Notes: generated from the sequence alone by a model not told the origin. A stretch of 64,000 bases of DNA from JBBKWH01 sp037968855 (GCA_037968855.1 JBBKWH010000070.1:1-64000), one strand, 5' to 3'. Numbered from the stretch's first letter, positions 34,779-43,822 are shown. Numbers and translations: made by a program.

Positions 34779-35612
34779 ATGAAAGAGGAAGCCGGCCCGT
34801 CTTGGTCGATGCGTGGTTTGCGAAAATGGTTGGCCAACGCACCCGAGACTCGTGATGAGTTACTCGGTTTGGTACAAGATTCAAGGCGCTTTTTGGAGCC
34901 TGAAACAGTAGACATGCTTGAAGGCGTACTGAGTATGCCAGCGATGCAAGTCCGCGAAATTATGACCCCTCGCCCCTCAATTGTGGGCTTGCACGATGAT
35001 GACGAACTACTCGAAATCATGCCGGTGCTGATTGAGTCAGCCCATTCACGCTTTCCGGTGTTTTCTAGCATAGATCGTGAAAACGTGGTTGGCGTGTTGC
35101 TGGCCAAAGATCTGCTGCAATTTTTATATTCTCGTGACGAACATTTTGACCTCAAATCGCGCTTACGTCAGGCGGTGTTTGTGCCCGAAACTGCCCGCGC
35201 CGATCAACTGCTGGCTTTATTGCGTCATAGCCAAAGCCATTTGGCCGTGGTGGTCGATGAATATGGCTATACCGCTGGTATCGTCACCCTAGAAGATCTG
35301 CTTGAAGAGATCGTTGGCGAGATCGAAGACGAGCACGACGACAACAGCAATCTGTCCGAATATATTCAGCCTGATCCCGTCAATGAGGGACATTGGCTGG
35401 TGCAAGCACACACACCGATTGATTGGTTTAACCAGCATTTTGATACTGACTATACCGGCGAAGGCGTCGAAACCATTGGCGGCTTGTTGCTGCAAGAAAT
35501 CGGTCGGGTCAGTGATTTGGTCGGTCAATCCACTACGCTTGAAGATTGGTGCTTTACCGTCTTAGAGGCGGACGCACGTAGTATGCGTTTATTGTCGGCG
35601 GTACGTACATGA
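34779..35612 (+). CDS. corC: CorC/HlyC-type CBS-domain protein
   Basis: A 277-residue cytoplasmic protein with two CBS domains (about residues 60-185, starting MTPRPSIVGLHDDDEL) and a C-terminal CorC_HlyC domain (about 195-275). The start at 34779 (MKEEAGPSWSM) fits the family, although a GTG at 34743 extends the frame. CorC is linked to magnesium/cobalt efflux. Its stop overlaps the lnt start by four bases (ATGA), the conserved corC-lnt pair. Confidence 0.92.
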   Translation: MKEEAGPSWSMRGLRKWLANAPETRDELLGLVQDSRRFLEPETVDMLEGVLSMPAMQVREIMTPRPSIVGLHDDDELLEIMPVLIESAHSRFPVFSSIDRENVVGVLLAKDLLQFLYSRDEHFDLKSRLRQAVFVPETARADQLLALLRHSQSHLAVVVDEYGYTAGIVTLEDLLEEIVGEIEDEHDDNSNLSEYIQPDPVNEGHWLVQAHTPIDWFNQHFDTDYTGEGVETIGGLLLQEIGRVSDLVGQSTTLEDWCFTVLEADARSMRLLSAVRT

Positions 35613-37216
35613 CGTTTTCTGGTGTTTCTGGCACCAAGCCAGCAGCTACTTCATCAGGTAAGCCATCAAGATTGCCGCGTTTATCGGCGTTGCCATTACG
35701 CATCATGATGATTTTGGCCTTACTGGCGGGTGCTGCATTGCCATTGGCCTTTGCACCGTATGGCTTTTGGCCAATGGCCTTTATTTCACCCGCCTTGTTG
35801 TATGCGTTTTTGTATCAACGCACGACCAGCCAAGCTTTTTGGATTGGCGAGGCTTACGGCGTAGGCTTGTGGTGTGTTGGCGCATTTTGGTTGTATACCT
35901 CGATCCATGTGTATGGCGATACCTCAATGCCGGTGGCATTGCTGATGATTTTAGGCGTCGGCCTGCTCATGGGTTTGTTTAACGGGGTTCAGGCTGCTTT
36001 ATACCGACGGTTTGTGCCCGAAACACCCCTAACCTTTGCTCCAATGTGGGTCGTCACCGAATGGACCAAAACATGGTTATTGACCGGCTTTCCGTGGTTG
36101 TTTGTCGGTTACGGTTTAACTGAGCATCAATTAGATGGCTTTGCACCCTTAGCTGGGGTGTTTGCAGTGTCGTTTGTGGTGGTGCTGATTGGCTGTGCTT
36201 TGATTGAGGTCTTACGGGGACGGCGATATTGGTTGATTCCGGTATTGGTCTTAACCTTGATCGGCGTTGGACTCAATCGCGTGGTATGGACCACGCCCAA
36301 AGACAGCCCACCGCTATCGGTATCCTTGGTGCAAGGTAACATTCCACAAGACCTCAAATGGCTGACCGAATACCGCCAACGCACACTGGATATTTATGCC
36401 GAGTTATCCGCTACCGAGTGGGGGCGTGATTTAGTGGTTTGGCCAGAATCATCGATTCCGATGTTTCAAACCGATGCCAAAGACTTTATTGCCGATACCT
36501 CAAAAATTGCGGGTCAAGCGGGTACTGCGTGGGTCACGGGTATTCCATGGCAGGCCAACGACGAATACAACCCTGCCACTGATGACTACCCACCTTTTTA
36601 TAACAGCATTATTGCACTGGGCGCCGACGCCAAAGGCTTGTACAAAAAACAACGACTTGTGCCTTATGGTGAGTACATTCCGCTTGAAGGCGCGCTCAAG
36701 TGGATGCTGCCGAGCCTACGCAAAAACACTGAAGTCAGTAGCTTTAGTTTAGGCCCCGCCAATCAGCCGCCGCTGTACGTCAAGGGCCATGCCTTAGCCG
36801 CAGCCATTTGCTATGAAGTGGCCTATCCCAATCTGACCCGCCTCAATGCCCGTGGCAGTGATTTTTTGGTCACGCTATCTAACGATGCATGGTTTGGTAC
36901 GTCAGATGGCCCGCTGCAACACCTGCAAATGGTGCAAATGCGAGCCAAAGAAAATGGCCGTTGGTTTATTCGTGCCACCAATACCGGTGTAACTGCCTTT
37001 ATTAACGAACGTGGCCATATCGTGAGTCGTACCCCGCAATTTGTCAAAACCGTCTTGCGTGACGAACTCCCCGCCATGCAAGGGGTCACGCCCTATACGC
37101 GATTTGGTGATTGGCCAATCCTGCTATTATCCGCAGCGCTACTGGGCTTGGGTGTGATACTGCGTCGACGGACACTCCCAGTCTCTCGAGTATCCGCCCG
37201 TACCCGTTATGGTTAA
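35609..37216 (+). CDS. lnt: Apolipoprotein N-acyltransferase
   Basis: Adds the third acyl chain to lipoproteins in the inner membrane. The 535-residue protein has about seven hydrophobic helices in the first 235 residues and a periplasmic nitrilase-type domain. The catalytic triad is visible as Glu in VVWPESSIPMF, Lys in YKKQRLVPYGEYIP and Cys in AAAICYEVAYP. A last hydrophobic helix is near the C-terminus. It is translationally coupled to corC. Confidence 0.95.
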   Translation: MTFSGVSGTKPAATSSGKPSRLPRLSALPLRIMMILALLAGAALPLAFAPYGFWPMAFISPALLYAFLYQRTTSQAFWIGEAYGVGLWCVGAFWLYTSIHVYGDTSMPVALLMILGVGLLMGLFNGVQAALYRRFVPETPLTFAPMWVVTEWTKTWLLTGFPWLFVGYGLTEHQLDGFAPLAGVFAVSFVVVLIGCALIEVLRGRRYWLIPVLVLTLIGVGLNRVVWTTPKDSPPLSVSLVQGNIPQDLKWLTEYRQRTLDIYAELSATEWGRDLVVWPESSIPMFQTDAKDFIADTSKIAGQAGTAWVTGIPWQANDEYNPATDDYPPFYNSIIALGADAKGLYKKQRLVPYGEYIPLEGALKWMLPSLRKNTEVSSFSLGPANQPPLYVKGHALAAAICYEVAYPNLTRLNARGSDFLVTLSNDAWFGTSDGPLQHLQMVQMRAKENGRWFIRATNTGVTAFINERGHIVSRTPQFVKTVLRDELPAMQGVTPYTRFGDWPILLLSAALLGLGVILRRRTLPVSRVSARTRYG

Positions 37217-37338
37217 ACCCAGCAACGCACACCGCGCGTTGCATTACTATTGTTCTGGTGGTTTTCTGCTAGAATGCGCGGCAGATGATGCTGGTTCGTT
37301 ACGAGCCAGTCTTTTGACGATTTATTCGGAGAGCGATC

Positions 37339-37563
37339 ATGTCACAAGATGATCACGCAGTAGAAAACAACCCACGCAAAGAAACACTGTTTGCCGGTGT
37401 ATGCCTGTTGATGCTGGCCGCGATTGTAGGACTGATCGCGTATGGTGGCTTTGCTCGCCCTGTCGCGCCTAAAGACTCAATGGCTATTCTTAACACCAAG
37501 CCAGAAGTCCAGTCTGCCGCAACAGCAGCAGAGACATTACAACTCGAGACCCCCGCTCAATAA
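37339..37563 (+). CDS. Small single-pass membrane protein, unknown function
   Basis: A 74-residue protein with GGAGAG seven bases before its ATG and its own terminator after it. Residues 1-15 are polar and charged, about 17-37 form one hydrophobic helix (LFAGVCLLMLAAIVGLIAYG), and the rest is a Ser/Ala/Thr-rich tail. Topology N-in is likely. I do not recognise a family, but the gene signals are good. A hairpin at about 37289-37309 lies in its 5' region. Confidence 0.65.
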   Translation: MSQDDHAVENNPRKETLFAGVCLLMLAAIVGLIAYGGFARPVAPKDSMAILNTKPEVQSAATAAETLQLETPAQ

Positions 37564-37585
37564 GCGAACCCACGGTCTAGCCCAT

Positions 37586-37614
37586 AAAAAAACGCCTCAG
37601 ATGGGCGTTTTTTT
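37586..37614. terminator. Rho-independent terminator after the small membrane protein gene
   Basis: AAAAAAACGCC and GGCGTTTTTTT flank seven bases. The A-run and T-run make it able to act on both strands, between this gene and the convergent GTPase gene. Confidence 0.85.
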
Positions 37615-37660
37615 ATATGGGTCACGTTAATGGTCGATCATGGTGTCGATGGCTCAACCA

Positions 37661-38701
37661 TCACTCCACCAGAATATTGGCCGAACCAGCATGCAAACAC
37701 GCCAACAATCCGGCCTCTCGACTGGCCCAGTCTGCATCGGGTGCATTGATAATTTCTAAGCGATTATCCAAACCACCTTGATGGCTGGTAAAACCAATAT
37801 GATTAGGAATCAAATTAATCGACAACCAACCTGCCTCAGTCTGAACCACACCTTTTATGCGCAGCCAATCTTGCAACGACATCAACCACAACAACAACTG
37901 ATCCCGATCAAACACCCAATCGACAGGCAGCCGCCAGCCGCCAACCTCTTGCCCCAAGCCGCGCTCGACATAATGATAAGGCAAACTTAGTTGAGTTGAT
38001 GGCATGTCTGCGTCGACCGACGTTGCCGATTGGGTCGATAGCGCCGGACTGATATGCAGCAATGAGCGCCGCGTCTGACGGCGCACCGCACGAGGTTGAT
38101 CAATCAAGGCCATTTCAACCTTGCCATGATCAACCGGCACAATCTGACGGGTCGCCGAGGGCCACTGCTCAAGCAATGTGGTTAACTGCTGATGATCCGC
38201 CGCTTGCATCTCGGCATGATGCGACAGCAACAGCATATCGGCCAACTGCACTTGCGCTACAAAACTCTCATGCGTGGTCAATCGCGTATCGTGTAGCCGT
38301 GTGCCGTCTAGCACTGTGATCACCGCACGCAGATCCAACGCTTGCGCCCAATGCGGCTCGGTCAATTGCTCTAGCAACTGCAACGGATGGCCCAATCCGG
38401 TTGGCTCGATAAACAAGCGTTGCGGCTTGGCCTGACTGAGTAACCGCGATAATCCCACCTGCATCGGCAACTGACTGGTACAACACAAACAACCACCAGA
38501 TACCTCTTTAATCGCAATACCAGTGTCGTCACCGGTATCTAGCAACACCCCATCTAGCCCAATCTGGCCAAACTCATTCACCAACACCGCCCAGACTTCA
38601 TTCGCTGGTTTTTGCGCCAACAAATGCCGCAGCAGCGTGGTTTTGCCTGCGCCCAAAAAACCCGTCAAAATATGCGTCGGTACTCGATCAGCGATTAACA
38701 T
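37661..38701 (-). CDS. CobW/COG0523-family GTPase (metal chaperone)
   Basis: A 346-residue G3E GTPase. The Walker A in LTGFLGAGKTTLL, the metal-binding CxCC as GGCLCC and the IEPTGLGHP switch are all present. A C-terminal CobW_C domain is modified and rich in Trp and Leu. The start at 38701 is favoured by GGA upstream; 38710 is an alternative. Members insert or deliver zinc or cobalt; the metal is not determinable. A GTTC/GAAC palindrome lies upstream (38752-38766). Confidence 0.88.
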   Translation of the reverse strand: MLIADRVPTHILTGFLGAGKTTLLRHLLAQKPANEVWAVLVNEFGQIGLDGVLLDTGDDTGIAIKEVSGGCLCCTSQLPMQVGLSRLLSQAKPQRLFIEPTGLGHPLQLLEQLTEPHWAQALDLRAVITVLDGTRLHDTRLTTHESFVAQVQLADMLLLSHHAEMQAADHQQLTTLLEQWPSATRQIVPVDHGKVEMALIDQPRAVRRQTRRSLLHISPALSTQSATSVDADMPSTQLSLPYHYVERGLGQEVGGWRLPVDWVFDRDQLLLWLMSLQDWLRIKGVVQTEAGWLSINLIPNHIGFTSHQGGLDNRLEIINAPDADWASREAGLLACLHAGSANILVE

Positions 38702-38751
38702 GTTGTGCATCCAAGGTCATAAGCTCCAAAAAAATCGATACGACAGCAGGT

Positions 38752-38766
38752 TTGTTCAGCGAACAA
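38752..38766. promoter_or_regulatory. Inverted repeat upstream of CobW-family gene
   Basis: TTGTTC, AGC and GAACAA form a perfect six-base palindrome with a three-base centre, 50 bp upstream of the GTPase start. It could be an operator. It does not match the Zur consensus as I know it. Low confidence. Confidence 0.3.
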
Positions 38767-38906
38767 GCCATTATTGTTGATCGTGCAGGCCAAAATTGTT
38801 TAAATAAAATACACACTGATAGTAAAAAACAGCGGATTATCTAAACAATAAAAACCCGCATACTTGGCTTAACCACACACATCACCGTGTATTTTCGAGA
38901 CCAATC

Positions 38907-39614
38907 ATGACACCAATTCTGCATCCTAGCGACAATCGCGGCCATGTCAAAATGGGCTGGCTTGATACCCGCCATAGTTTTTCGTTTGGCAGTTGGCATG
39001 ACCCACGTTATATGGGCTTGTCAGCGTTGCGGGTGATCAACGAAGATCGAATCGCCGCGCATAATGGCTTTGGTCGTCATGGTCACGACAACATGGAGAT
39101 TTTGACCTATGTGCTGTCTGGTCAGCTGACCCATACCGACAGTATGGGCAATACCGGCCTCATCAATGCTGGTGACTGGCAATTAATGAGCGCTGGCACA
39201 GGAGTACAGCACAGCGAGATCAATGACAGCGATAGTCCTGTGCATTTGCTGCAAATCTGGCTATTTCCCAATGTGGAAAATGCCCAGCCGACCTATCAAC
39301 AAATCAACTTGGATGTGAAAGCCACACCCAACCAATGGCATCTGGTGGTCTCACCCAGCACCGATAGCCCCTTGTTGCTTCGTCAAGATGCACGGATTTT
39401 GGGCGCATGGCTAGATGCAACGACCACACTGCCGTTAACCGCCGAAAAAGCCGTTAATTATCTACATGTGATTAATGGTCGTATCCGTATCCAGCGCAAT
39501 GGACATGAGCAGATCGTCGAAACCGGAGATGCACTGATTTTTGACGGCAACGCCGAAATCATTGCCGATACCGATGCGCATCTGTTGTGGTTTGATTTAC
39601 CAGCGAAGGCTTAA
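38907..39614 (+). CDS. Pirin family protein (YhaK/quercetinase type)
   Basis: A 235-residue bicupin. The metal-binding His/Glu residues of the N-terminal cupin are in GRHGHDNMEILTYVLSG and GTGVQHSEIN. The second cupin lacks clear ligands, as in other pirins. Some members oxidise quercetin; others respond to redox state. Function here is unknown. It stands alone with its own terminator. Confidence 0.92.
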   Translation: MTPILHPSDNRGHVKMGWLDTRHSFSFGSWHDPRYMGLSALRVINEDRIAAHNGFGRHGHDNMEILTYVLSGQLTHTDSMGNTGLINAGDWQLMSAGTGVQHSEINDSDSPVHLLQIWLFPNVENAQPTYQQINLDVKATPNQWHLVVSPSTDSPLLLRQDARILGAWLDATTTLPLTAEKAVNYLHVINGRIRIQRNGHEQIVETGDALIFDGNAEIIADTDAHLLWFDLPAKA

Positions 39615-39618
39615 GCTC

Positions 39619-39647
39619 AAAAAAAGACCGCTCATGCGGTCTTTTTT
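39619..39647. terminator. Bidirectional terminator between pirin gene and gspG
   Basis: AAAAAAAGACCGC, TCAT and GCGGTCTTTTTT form a strong hairpin between two convergent genes. The stem is nearly the same sequence as the terminator at 33391-33419. Confidence 0.9.
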
Positions 39648-39668
39648 AATGCTAAACCCAAATATCAC

Positions 39669-40115
39669 TTACTGCTCTAACACAATATCCGCCGCATCAT
39701 CGTCACCGCCTTCTTTGCCATCCGACCCCAGCGAGTACAGGTCAAACGCACGGCCATTGCTACCGGGTGCAACGTATTGTAGGTCATTGCCCCAACCATC
39801 TTTGGGCATACCACCTTTGATATAGCCACCTTTGAGCCAGTTTTTGGCATCGGCGGGTTGATTGATCAAGGCATCTAAGCCTTCTTGAGTGCTAGGGTAT
39901 TGATGGTTATCGAGTTTGTATAGATCCAAAGCATTGGCCACGGTCGATAAGGTCGATTTGGTGGTGCCAACACGTGCTTTATCACCTTGACCAATCACAT
40001 TGGGCACAATTAATGCGGCCAAAATACCCAAAATCACCACAACCACCATTACTTCAATCAGCGTAAAACCTGACTGTTGGCCCATGGCCGGTGTATACCG
40101 CTTCGTCATTATCAT
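39669..40115 (-). CDS. gspG: Type II secretion major pseudopilin GspG
   Basis: A 148-residue major pseudopilin. A short basic leader ends at Gly, followed by FTLIEVMVVVVILGILAALIVP, with Glu5 of the mature protein, the prepilin peptidase site and the hydrophobic helix. The C-terminal GSDGKEGGDDDAADI is the calcium-binding loop of GspG. The start is either 40115 or 40109 (both ATG); no clear choice. It lies 111 bp after gspF on the same strand. Confidence 0.93.
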   Translation of the reverse strand: MIMTKRYTPAMGQQSGFTLIEVMVVVVILGILAALIVPNVIGQGDKARVGTTKSTLSTVANALDLYKLDNHQYPSTQEGLDALINQPADAKNWLKGGYIKGGMPKDGWGNDLQYVAPGSNGRAFDLYSLGSDGKEGGDDDAADIVLEQ

Positions 40116-40226
40116 TTCATCCAAATGTCTGTCATGGCGTCAATCCATGCTGCGCAGTCATCAGACCTCCAACAGGCGTGACCACATGAATAGGTTCTGC
40201 TGCATCTGATTGAAGCATAGCTTATC

Positions 40227-41438
40227 TTAACCAACCAGATTGTTCATGTTGACAATCGGCAACATGACAGCCATGACAATCATCAACACAATACCGGCCA
40301 TAAACACCAGCATCAACGGCTCAAGCAGGGCCAGCAAGGTACTGATCAAGGTGGTCACTTCGCGATCTTGCATCACTGCGGCCCGTGACAACATCGACTC
40401 TAGCTCGCCCGATGCCTCACCGCTACGGATCATTTGCACCATCATGGGTGGAAAAAATCCTGAGCGTTCTAACTGTCCGGCCAGATTTCCGCCTTCGGTG
40501 ACTTTTTCGGCGGCATGCACAATCGAATCACGAATCAACCAGTTGCTTGATACCGCAGCACCAATGTGCAACGCATCAACCAACGGCACACCTGACTGCG
40601 ACAAGATCGACAAGGTACTGGCAAAACGGGCCGAGTTAATACCACGGCTGAGTTTGCCAAATAATGGCAAGCGCAAAATCAAGCGATCCATCGCATAACG
40701 ACCGGCTTCGGTACGGACAAAGCGCACCAGCACAAATACACCAGCCACCGTACCCACCAACAAAAATGGCCAAGCCTGACGAATAAAGCTACTGGTGCCC
40801 ATCATGATGCGGGTCAGCAACGGCAAGGCTTGATCGGTGTTTTCAAACACTTTGACAATGTCGGGCACCACAAAGGTCATCAAGCCCATGACAATCGAAA
40901 ACGACATCAGCATCAACAAGATCGGATAGATCATTGCGCCTTGAATTTTCTTTTGCATGGCAAAGCGATTTTCGGTGTAGTCGGCCAACTGATTGAGAAT
41001 TAAATCTAAATGGCCGGACTTTTCGCCCGCTGCAATGGTGGCAATGTACAGCGGCGGAAACCGTCCCGACAAGGTCAAGCTATGCGCCAACGTATGGCCT
41101 TCCATCACTTTGCCACGTACTGATAGCATCAGGCTGTTGACATGTTTTTTTTCGGTTTGCCGCGCCACAGCACGGATGGTTTCTTCCAGTGGAATGCCCG
41201 CAGCAATCAATACCGCCAATTGTCGGGTCATCAAGGCCAAGTCATACGCCGACAAACCCGGTTGAAACCAACGCCCGCCTGACTCTTGGGTCCGCGCCTC
41301 TTCGACCGGATCGACGCTAACCGGCATCCATGCTTTATCACGCAATTGCTGACGAATTTGCCGCGCAGAATCCCCTTCCAACACACCTTTATGTGATTTT
41401 CCAGCAGGGTCAACAGCAGTAAATTGATAAGCGGGCAT
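40227..41438 (-). CDS. gspF: Type II secretion inner-membrane protein GspF
   Basis: A 403-residue polytopic platform protein of the type II secretion system. It begins MPAYQFTAVDPAGKSHKGVLEGDSARQIRQQLR, has two repeated T2SF domains (about residues 70-195 and 275-395), and three membrane helices. FPPLYIATIAAGEKSGHLD and FPPMMVQMIRSGEASGELE are the duplicated signature. Together with gspG at 39.7 kb and gspE at 52 kb it indicates a type II secretion system whose genes are dispersed, as in Acinetobacter. Confidence 0.95.
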   Translation of the reverse strand: MPAYQFTAVDPAGKSHKGVLEGDSARQIRQQLRDKAWMPVSVDPVEEARTQESGGRWFQPGLSAYDLALMTRQLAVLIAAGIPLEETIRAVARQTEKKHVNSLMLSVRGKVMEGHTLAHSLTLSGRFPPLYIATIAAGEKSGHLDLILNQLADYTENRFAMQKKIQGAMIYPILLMLMSFSIVMGLMTFVVPDIVKVFENTDQALPLLTRIMMGTSSFIRQAWPFLLVGTVAGVFVLVRFVRTEAGRYAMDRLILRLPLFGKLSRGINSARFASTLSILSQSGVPLVDALHIGAAVSSNWLIRDSIVHAAEKVTEGGNLAGQLERSGFFPPMMVQMIRSGEASGELESMLSRAAVMQDREVTTLISTLLALLEPLMLVFMAGIVLMIVMAVMLPIVNMNNLVG

Positions 41439-41588
41439 CCGGCGTGCTCAAGGATTAGTCGATGGGATCGATTATCTGTGCTTTATCCGCAGATGGAAAG
41501 CGGCAACGGCGCACATTTGTAGACCAATCTACAGTTGGCCAGACTTTCTGAAGATACAGCAACACACTTTGGCTCAACCAAACACGGC

Positions 41589-42386
41589 TTAAACCAAGAG
41601 CTGACGTTGGCCCAAATACTGTTCAATCTGATTTAACCAGTCCTGACATTGCGGCAACGACATCTGCCGAAGCGCCTGCTGGAGTTGTGTGCTAAGTGTC
41701 TTTTGGTCCATCGCCTGATCAGCACCCAGCAGATCAATCACATAAGCGGCAATCGGATTTAGCGGTTCAATGCGTAGGGCATACTGTGGATCACGCCAGA
41801 CCAAAACCGCACTCGGCGCTGGCTGCACATCATCCAACACTTGACCCACCCGCCAACGCCAGACCGGCCACTGATAGGCCAATACCCAGACGGGTACCTG
41901 TAGCTGCCATTGTTGACGCGCTTGGCTTGGTGCTGGATCAGCAAGATCGGTCATGTGGCTAGGCCAGTCAACATCCGCCATATCGACATACATCTCCATC
42001 CACTCCACATGCAACAACTCTTGCAGCCATGGATAATCATCCAACGCCGGATGTTGAACCTGCTCTACATACTCACGAAAATGCAGCGAAATATCGGCAT
42101 ACAGCGGCGAGCTGCATTGACCATGGGCAAAAAAATCCTGCTGCATCGACTGCCATAACACACTTGGCAACAGCGAACGGGCAATCGGATATGCCACATC
42201 GATAAAGCTGCATACATTATTGAACAATAACTCGCGATACACCGACATCCGCACTGGCGCAACACCCGCAGGCAGATCGTGCTGATCCGGCTGGCGTAGC
42301 CATGCACAAAAATCACGCTGTACCTGCAAAAAATCAGCCGATTGGGTGGAGTCTGCTAAAACTGGCGCTAAAGAGGCATCATCCAT
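41589..42386 (-). CDS. hvfC: HvfC/BufC-type RiPP maturation partner (DUF2063)
   Basis: A 265-residue DUF2063 protein. The N-terminal helical domain contains FCAWLRQPDQHDLP and RMSVYRELLFNNVCSFIDVAYP, typical of the family. These proteins pair with DUF692/MNIO enzymes and are thought to present the precursor peptide. The start at 42386 (MDDASLAP) overlaps the end of hvfB by eight bases, so they are translationally coupled. It is the last gene of the minus-strand hvfABC unit. Confidence 0.9.
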   Translation of the reverse strand: MDDASLAPVLADSTQSADFLQVQRDFCAWLRQPDQHDLPAGVAPVRMSVYRELLFNNVCSFIDVAYPIARSLLPSVLWQSMQQDFFAHGQCSSPLYADISLHFREYVEQVQHPALDDYPWLQELLHVEWMEMYVDMADVDWPSHMTDLADPAPSQARQQWQLQVPVWVLAYQWPVWRWRVGQVLDDVQPAPSAVLVWRDPQYALRIEPLNPIAAYVIDLLGADQAMDQKTLSTQLQQALRQMSLPQCQDWLNQIEQYLGQRQLLV

Positions 42387-43266
42387 GGCACTGCTCCGCG
42401 ATGGATTGCTGCTGCATCTGGCCATACTTGGCTTGCATCTGTTCAATCTGGGCCACTTCTTGTAGCAGCTCGGTCAATGGTGGCAAGTTAAAATCACGCT
42501 CCAGCAAGGTCGGTTTGACCCCATGTTGCTGGTAACACACCTCCAGCAAATCCCACACCGCATCATTGACATCAGCACCGTGGGTATCGATCAATAACGC
42601 CGCCGAATCAACCCCATCTGACTCGATATAATGCCCCGCCATATGCAGATAACGAATGCGCTCAGTCGGCATGGCGGTGATCATGCCACGCGCATCACTG
42701 CCATGATTGACGCTGTTGACATAGACATTGTTAATGTCTAACAGCAACTCGCAGTCAGCACGTTCAACCACGGCTCGCACAAAATCCGCCTCACTCATCT
42801 CTGCCGATGGCATGGCATAGGTCGAGACATTCTCTAACACCAAGCGACGGCCCAAAATATCCTGCGCCCGCATCACTCGTTCGGCCACATAACGCACAGC
42901 GGCGTCGGTCATGGGAATCGGCAACAAGTCATACAGATAGCCATGATCGCCGGTATAGCTCAGATGCTCGGAATACACCGCCACCTGATGCTGATCCAAA
43001 AACTGCCGAATCTGTCGAAGAAAATCGGTATTCAGTGGATGAGGCCCGCCAATAGACAACGATAGACCATGACACACCAACGGCACACGTTCGCTAAAGG
43101 CACGCAACTGCCGCGCATGTCGCCCCCCAAAACCCAACCAGTTTTCGGGGGCGACTTCATAAAAATCAGGCTGTTGATCCACAGGGAGTGCCAACAAGTC
43201 ATCCAGCATATCGCGGCGCAGTCCTAGACCGGCACCGTGTGGCTGGCGTGATTTGATCTGTTGCAT
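42379..43266 (-). CDS. hvfB: HvfB/BufB-type MNIO RiPP maturase (DUF692)
   Basis: A 295-residue multinuclear non-heme iron enzyme. The start at 43266 (MQQIKSRQPHGAGLGLR) has GGGAGG upstream. The TIM-barrel metal ligands are visible in VCHGLSLSIG, YSEHLSY, LENVSTY, LLDINNVYVN, LHMAGH and DTHG. Characterised relatives convert Cys of the precursor to oxazolone or 5-thiooxazole with thioamide. It lies 31 bp downstream of the Cys-rich precursor gene hvfA and overlaps hvfC. Confidence 0.93.
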   Translation of the reverse strand: MQQIKSRQPHGAGLGLRRDMLDDLLALPVDQQPDFYEVAPENWLGFGGRHARQLRAFSERVPLVCHGLSLSIGGPHPLNTDFLRQIRQFLDQHQVAVYSEHLSYTGDHGYLYDLLPIPMTDAAVRYVAERVMRAQDILGRRLVLENVSTYAMPSAEMSEADFVRAVVERADCELLLDINNVYVNSVNHGSDARGMITAMPTERIRYLHMAGHYIESDGVDSAALLIDTHGADVNDAVWDLLEVCYQQHGVKPTLLERDFNLPPLTELLQEVAQIEQMQAKYGQMQQQSIAEQCHG

Positions 43267-43297
43267 AACGTCGCCTCCCTTGGATCGTGGTGGTTGG

Positions 43298-43640
43298 TTA
43301 CATGCCTTTTTTGTCTGCGCCACATTTGGCTTCACCGCATTTGGCATCCATCGTTTTACCACTAGCATCAACATGAGCTTTACTCATTTTATCCGCGCCA
43401 CACTTGGCTTCACCACATTTGGCATCTTTAGCCTTGCTCATTTTGTCCGCACCGCACTTGGCTTCACCGCATTTGGCATCCATCGTTTTGCCACTAGCGT
43501 CAACGTGGGCTTTGCTCATTTTGTCCGCGCCACACTTGGCTTCACCGCATTTAGCATCTTTAGCCTTGCTCATTTTATCCGCACCGCACTTGGCCTCACC
43601 ACATTTGGCATCCATGGTTTTGCTACTGGCTTCAACTTGA
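43298..43640. repeat. 132-bp tandem repeat inside hvfA
   Basis: The same sequence recurs with a period of exactly 132 bp (for example ATTTGGCATCCAT at 43339, 43471 and 43603). A related half-period unit encodes each KCGEAKCG core. There are about two and a half copies. Near-identity between copies suggests recent duplication or frequent recombination. Confidence 0.9.
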
Positions 43641-43735
43641 GTGGACATGCTGAGATCGGCATGGGCCAAGGTCATACCACCCATCGACAGAGCTAACAAG
43701 GCGGCAACAGGGGTTAGCGAGCTGAGTTTAGACAT
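43298..43735 (-). CDS. hvfA: HvfA-type RiPP metallophore precursor with five KCGEAKCG cores
   Basis: A 145-residue precursor. The start at 43735 (MSKLSSLTPVAALLALS) has GGAG seven to eight bases upstream. Residues 1-26 form a signal peptide ending AHA. The mature part is a repeat array: five copies of KCGEAKCGADK (ten Cys, all in cores), separated alternately by MSKAKDA and by MSKAHVDASGKTMDA. A 44-residue (132-bp) unit is repeated. After modification by HvfB it should be exported to the periplasm and bind metal, most likely copper by analogy with bufferins and the Haemophilus peptide. Both directions of the repeat are open frames, so plus-strand ORFs here are shadows. Confidence 0.92.
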   Translation of the reverse strand: MSKLSSLTPVAALLALSMGGMTLAHADLSMSTQVEASSKTMDAKCGEAKCGADKMSKAKDAKCGEAKCGADKMSKAHVDASGKTMDAKCGEAKCGADKMSKAKDAKCGEAKCGADKMSKAHVDASGKTMDAKCGEAKCGADKKGM

Positions 43736-43794
43736 GAGGTTTCTCCAAAAAAAATGATCAGTACACGCCATCTGATTGATGTGCGTTCCATAGA

Positions 43795-43822
43795 TAGACG
43801 AGCGAATCCGCCGGTTGTTACA
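43795..43822 (-). promoter_or_regulatory. Candidate ECF-sigma promoter of hvfA
   Basis: On the minus strand TGTAAC (complement of 43817-43822) and CGTCTA (complement of 43795-43800) are 16 bases apart, the layout of many ECF promoters (GTAAC at -35, CGTC at -10). The hvfA start codon lies about 60 bp downstream. Inference from pattern only. Confidence 0.5.

Noticed and set aside
38752..38766. Zur or LexA box upstream of the CobW-type gene
   Set aside because: The palindrome does not match the AT-rich Zur consensus nor CTGT-N8-ACAG, so it is kept only as an unnamed inverted repeat.
43298..43640. CRISPR array
   Set aside because: Repeats are contiguous and coding, without unique spacers, and no cas genes are near.
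43253..43696. Long plus-strand open frames across the hvfA repeat (repetitive His/Ala/Ser/Leu proteins)
   Set aside because: They are antisense shadows of the 132-bp repeat, whose period is a multiple of three, so any open frame stays open. They lack a ribosome-binding site, and the minus-strand product has a signal peptide and fits the locus.
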